From positions 1 through 42,176 of the forward strand of contig JAFVMW010000030.1 of assembly GCA_017506735.1 (NCBI GenBank): a stretch of 42,176 nt of DNA, written 5' to 3'. A program made the position numbers and the translations under genes. Source of the DNA: Oscillospiraceae bacterium. Its GTDB lineage: Bacteria; Bacillota; Clostridia; Oscillospirales; Oscillospiraceae. The notes beneath the pieces were generated by a model that was not told the DNA's origin, did no database searches, and saw nothing but the letters and a program-made list of their open reading frames with translations. The first letter of the stretch is position 1; every line of letters begins with the position of its first letter. Positions 39,876 to 42,176 of this stretch are shown here, in pieces.

Positions 39876-40148
39876 ATGACACTGAAGCCCATGGCAGACA
39901 ATGTGCTGCTGAAGCAGAAGGATGCCGCTGAGACCACCGTGTCCGGCATCATCATCGCCACCGCAACCAAGGAGAAGCCCGCAATTTATGAGGTCGTGGC
40001 TGTCGGCCCCGGCACCAAGGATACCGAGATGCTGGTCAAGACCGGCGACAAGGTTGTTGTGTCCAAGCAGGTGGGCACCGACGTGACCCTGGATAAGGTG
40101 GACTACAAGTTCGTCAAGCAGGATGAGATCCTGGCAATCGTGGAGTAA
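39876..40148 (+). CDS. groES: Co-chaperonin GroES (Cpn10)
   Basis: A 90-residue co-chaperonin that caps the GroEL chamber. It starts LKPMADNVLLKQKDAAETT, keeps the mobile-loop region (TTVSGIIIATATKEKPAIYEVVAVG), and ends DYKFVKQDEILAIVE, all typical. The usual R in LxPLxDRV is N here (MADNVLLK), and the loop is slightly short, so it is a somewhat diverged but complete copy. GGAGG lies upstream. groEL follows after 18 nt. Confidence 0.96.
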   Translation: MTLKPMADNVLLKQKDAAETTVSGIIIATATKEKPAIYEVVAVGPGTKDTEMLVKTGDKVVVSKQVGTDVTLDKVDYKFVKQDEILAIVE

Positions 40149-41798
<1,650 letters not shown>

Positions 41799-41811
41799 GA
41801 AGCATTCCCAC

Positions 41812-41844
41812 AATCCGCCCCGGAATCCCCGGGGCGGATTTTTT
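41812..41844 (+). terminator. Intrinsic terminator of groESL
   Basis: AATCCGCCCCGG (41812-41823) pairs with CCGGGGCGGATT (41829-41840), and the T-run extends to 41844. Perfect 12-bp stem. Confidence 0.92.
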
Positions 41845-41861
41845 GCCGGGACGCCCCGGCA

Positions 41862-42176
41862 GGCAATGCGTGCGCGGGTGCGTCAGTATGTGTTATGCGA
41901 GTCAAAACCGCTCGAACACGGCATTGGTATTCAAATTGCAGTTTGTAGTGGAGCGTGGAATAACCCATCGTAGGGGTCGGCGTCCTCGACGACCCGTTCG
42001 GCAATCTCCGATTGCCGCCTTATACCCCCACCGCAATTTCCCAAAATCCGCCCATCGAGGTCGGATTTTGGGTCGGGACGTCGAGGTGGTGCTCCGCGCA
42101 GCGAATCAGAATCCTGGTGATTGCCGGTGGCAATCACACATTGATTCAAACCGTCCCCTACGATATCATCGAAACA
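41862..42176 (+). repeat. Mosaic repeat, forward copy downstream of groESL
   Basis: The second module in reverse (about 41862-41945), followed by the first module forward to about 42165 and the CTACGATATCATCGAAACA end also seen near 2957-2975. Together it is the mirror image of 39382-39690, so groESL lies inside an inverted repeat. No gene is visible to the window end. Confidence 0.85.

Overview
The window looks like a G+C-rich, endospore-forming, Gram-positive anaerobe of the Clostridia, plausibly Oscillospiraceae-like. The evidence is an alpha/beta-type small acid-soluble spore protein, SipW-type signal peptidases, a CIRCE-controlled groESL operon, lipoprotein-based ABC import and a sortase-type anchor. 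There is no rRNA gene, so the taxonomic placement is inference.

Layout. 1-3085: a CitA/CitB-like two-component operon lying between inverted copies of a mosaic palindromic repeat. 3091-5933: a FecB/FecCD-type metal-chelate ABC importer behind a structured leader that ends in a terminator. 6090-7132: lrgAB. 7275-26948: a 20-kb, entirely minus-strand locus of two SipW-like signal peptidases, nine proteins with SipW-type (AWFTD-like) signal regions and one sortase-type anchor protein. 27048-27310: a candidate invertible promoter. 27302-28183: a tyrosine recombinase. 28296-36041: a spore protein, two proteins of unknown function, glpK, a lipid kinase, a Nudix hydrolase, and an Fe-S/DUF362 plus DUF89 pair. 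36050-39142: a degenerate P-type-ATPase-like membrane protein behind rlmB. 39268-42176: groESL, again between inverted copies of the mosaic repeat.

Main result. The 20-kb locus reads as a TasA/CalY-like extracellular fibre or matrix system. The peptidases would mature the subunits. The 214-aa protein with PPDTG, a hydrophobic helix and a basic tail could anchor the assembly to the wall. Two giant paralogues share a TasA-like N-terminus and a GLUG-like beta-helix but carry different C-terminal modules: a Hint (hedgehog/intein) domain in one and an SGNH/SASA-type esterase in the other. Just upstream of the first gene, two 26-bp inverted repeats with asymmetric 4-bp centres in opposite orientation bracket a near-consensus sigma-A promoter (TTGATT, 17 bp, TATACT). 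The promoter points away from the locus in this assembly. A tyrosine recombinase gene abuts the segment and its stop codon lies inside the right repeat. The simplest reading is a phase-variable, recombinase-switched surface-fibre locus captured in the OFF orientation.

Three intergenic gaps of the fibre locus carry the same two-hairpin module downstream of a subunit gene, which suggests post-transcriptional or attenuation control of subunit ratios. Other points of interest are the unidentified structured leader, the pseudo-P-type ATPase and the inverted repeats around two unrelated operons.
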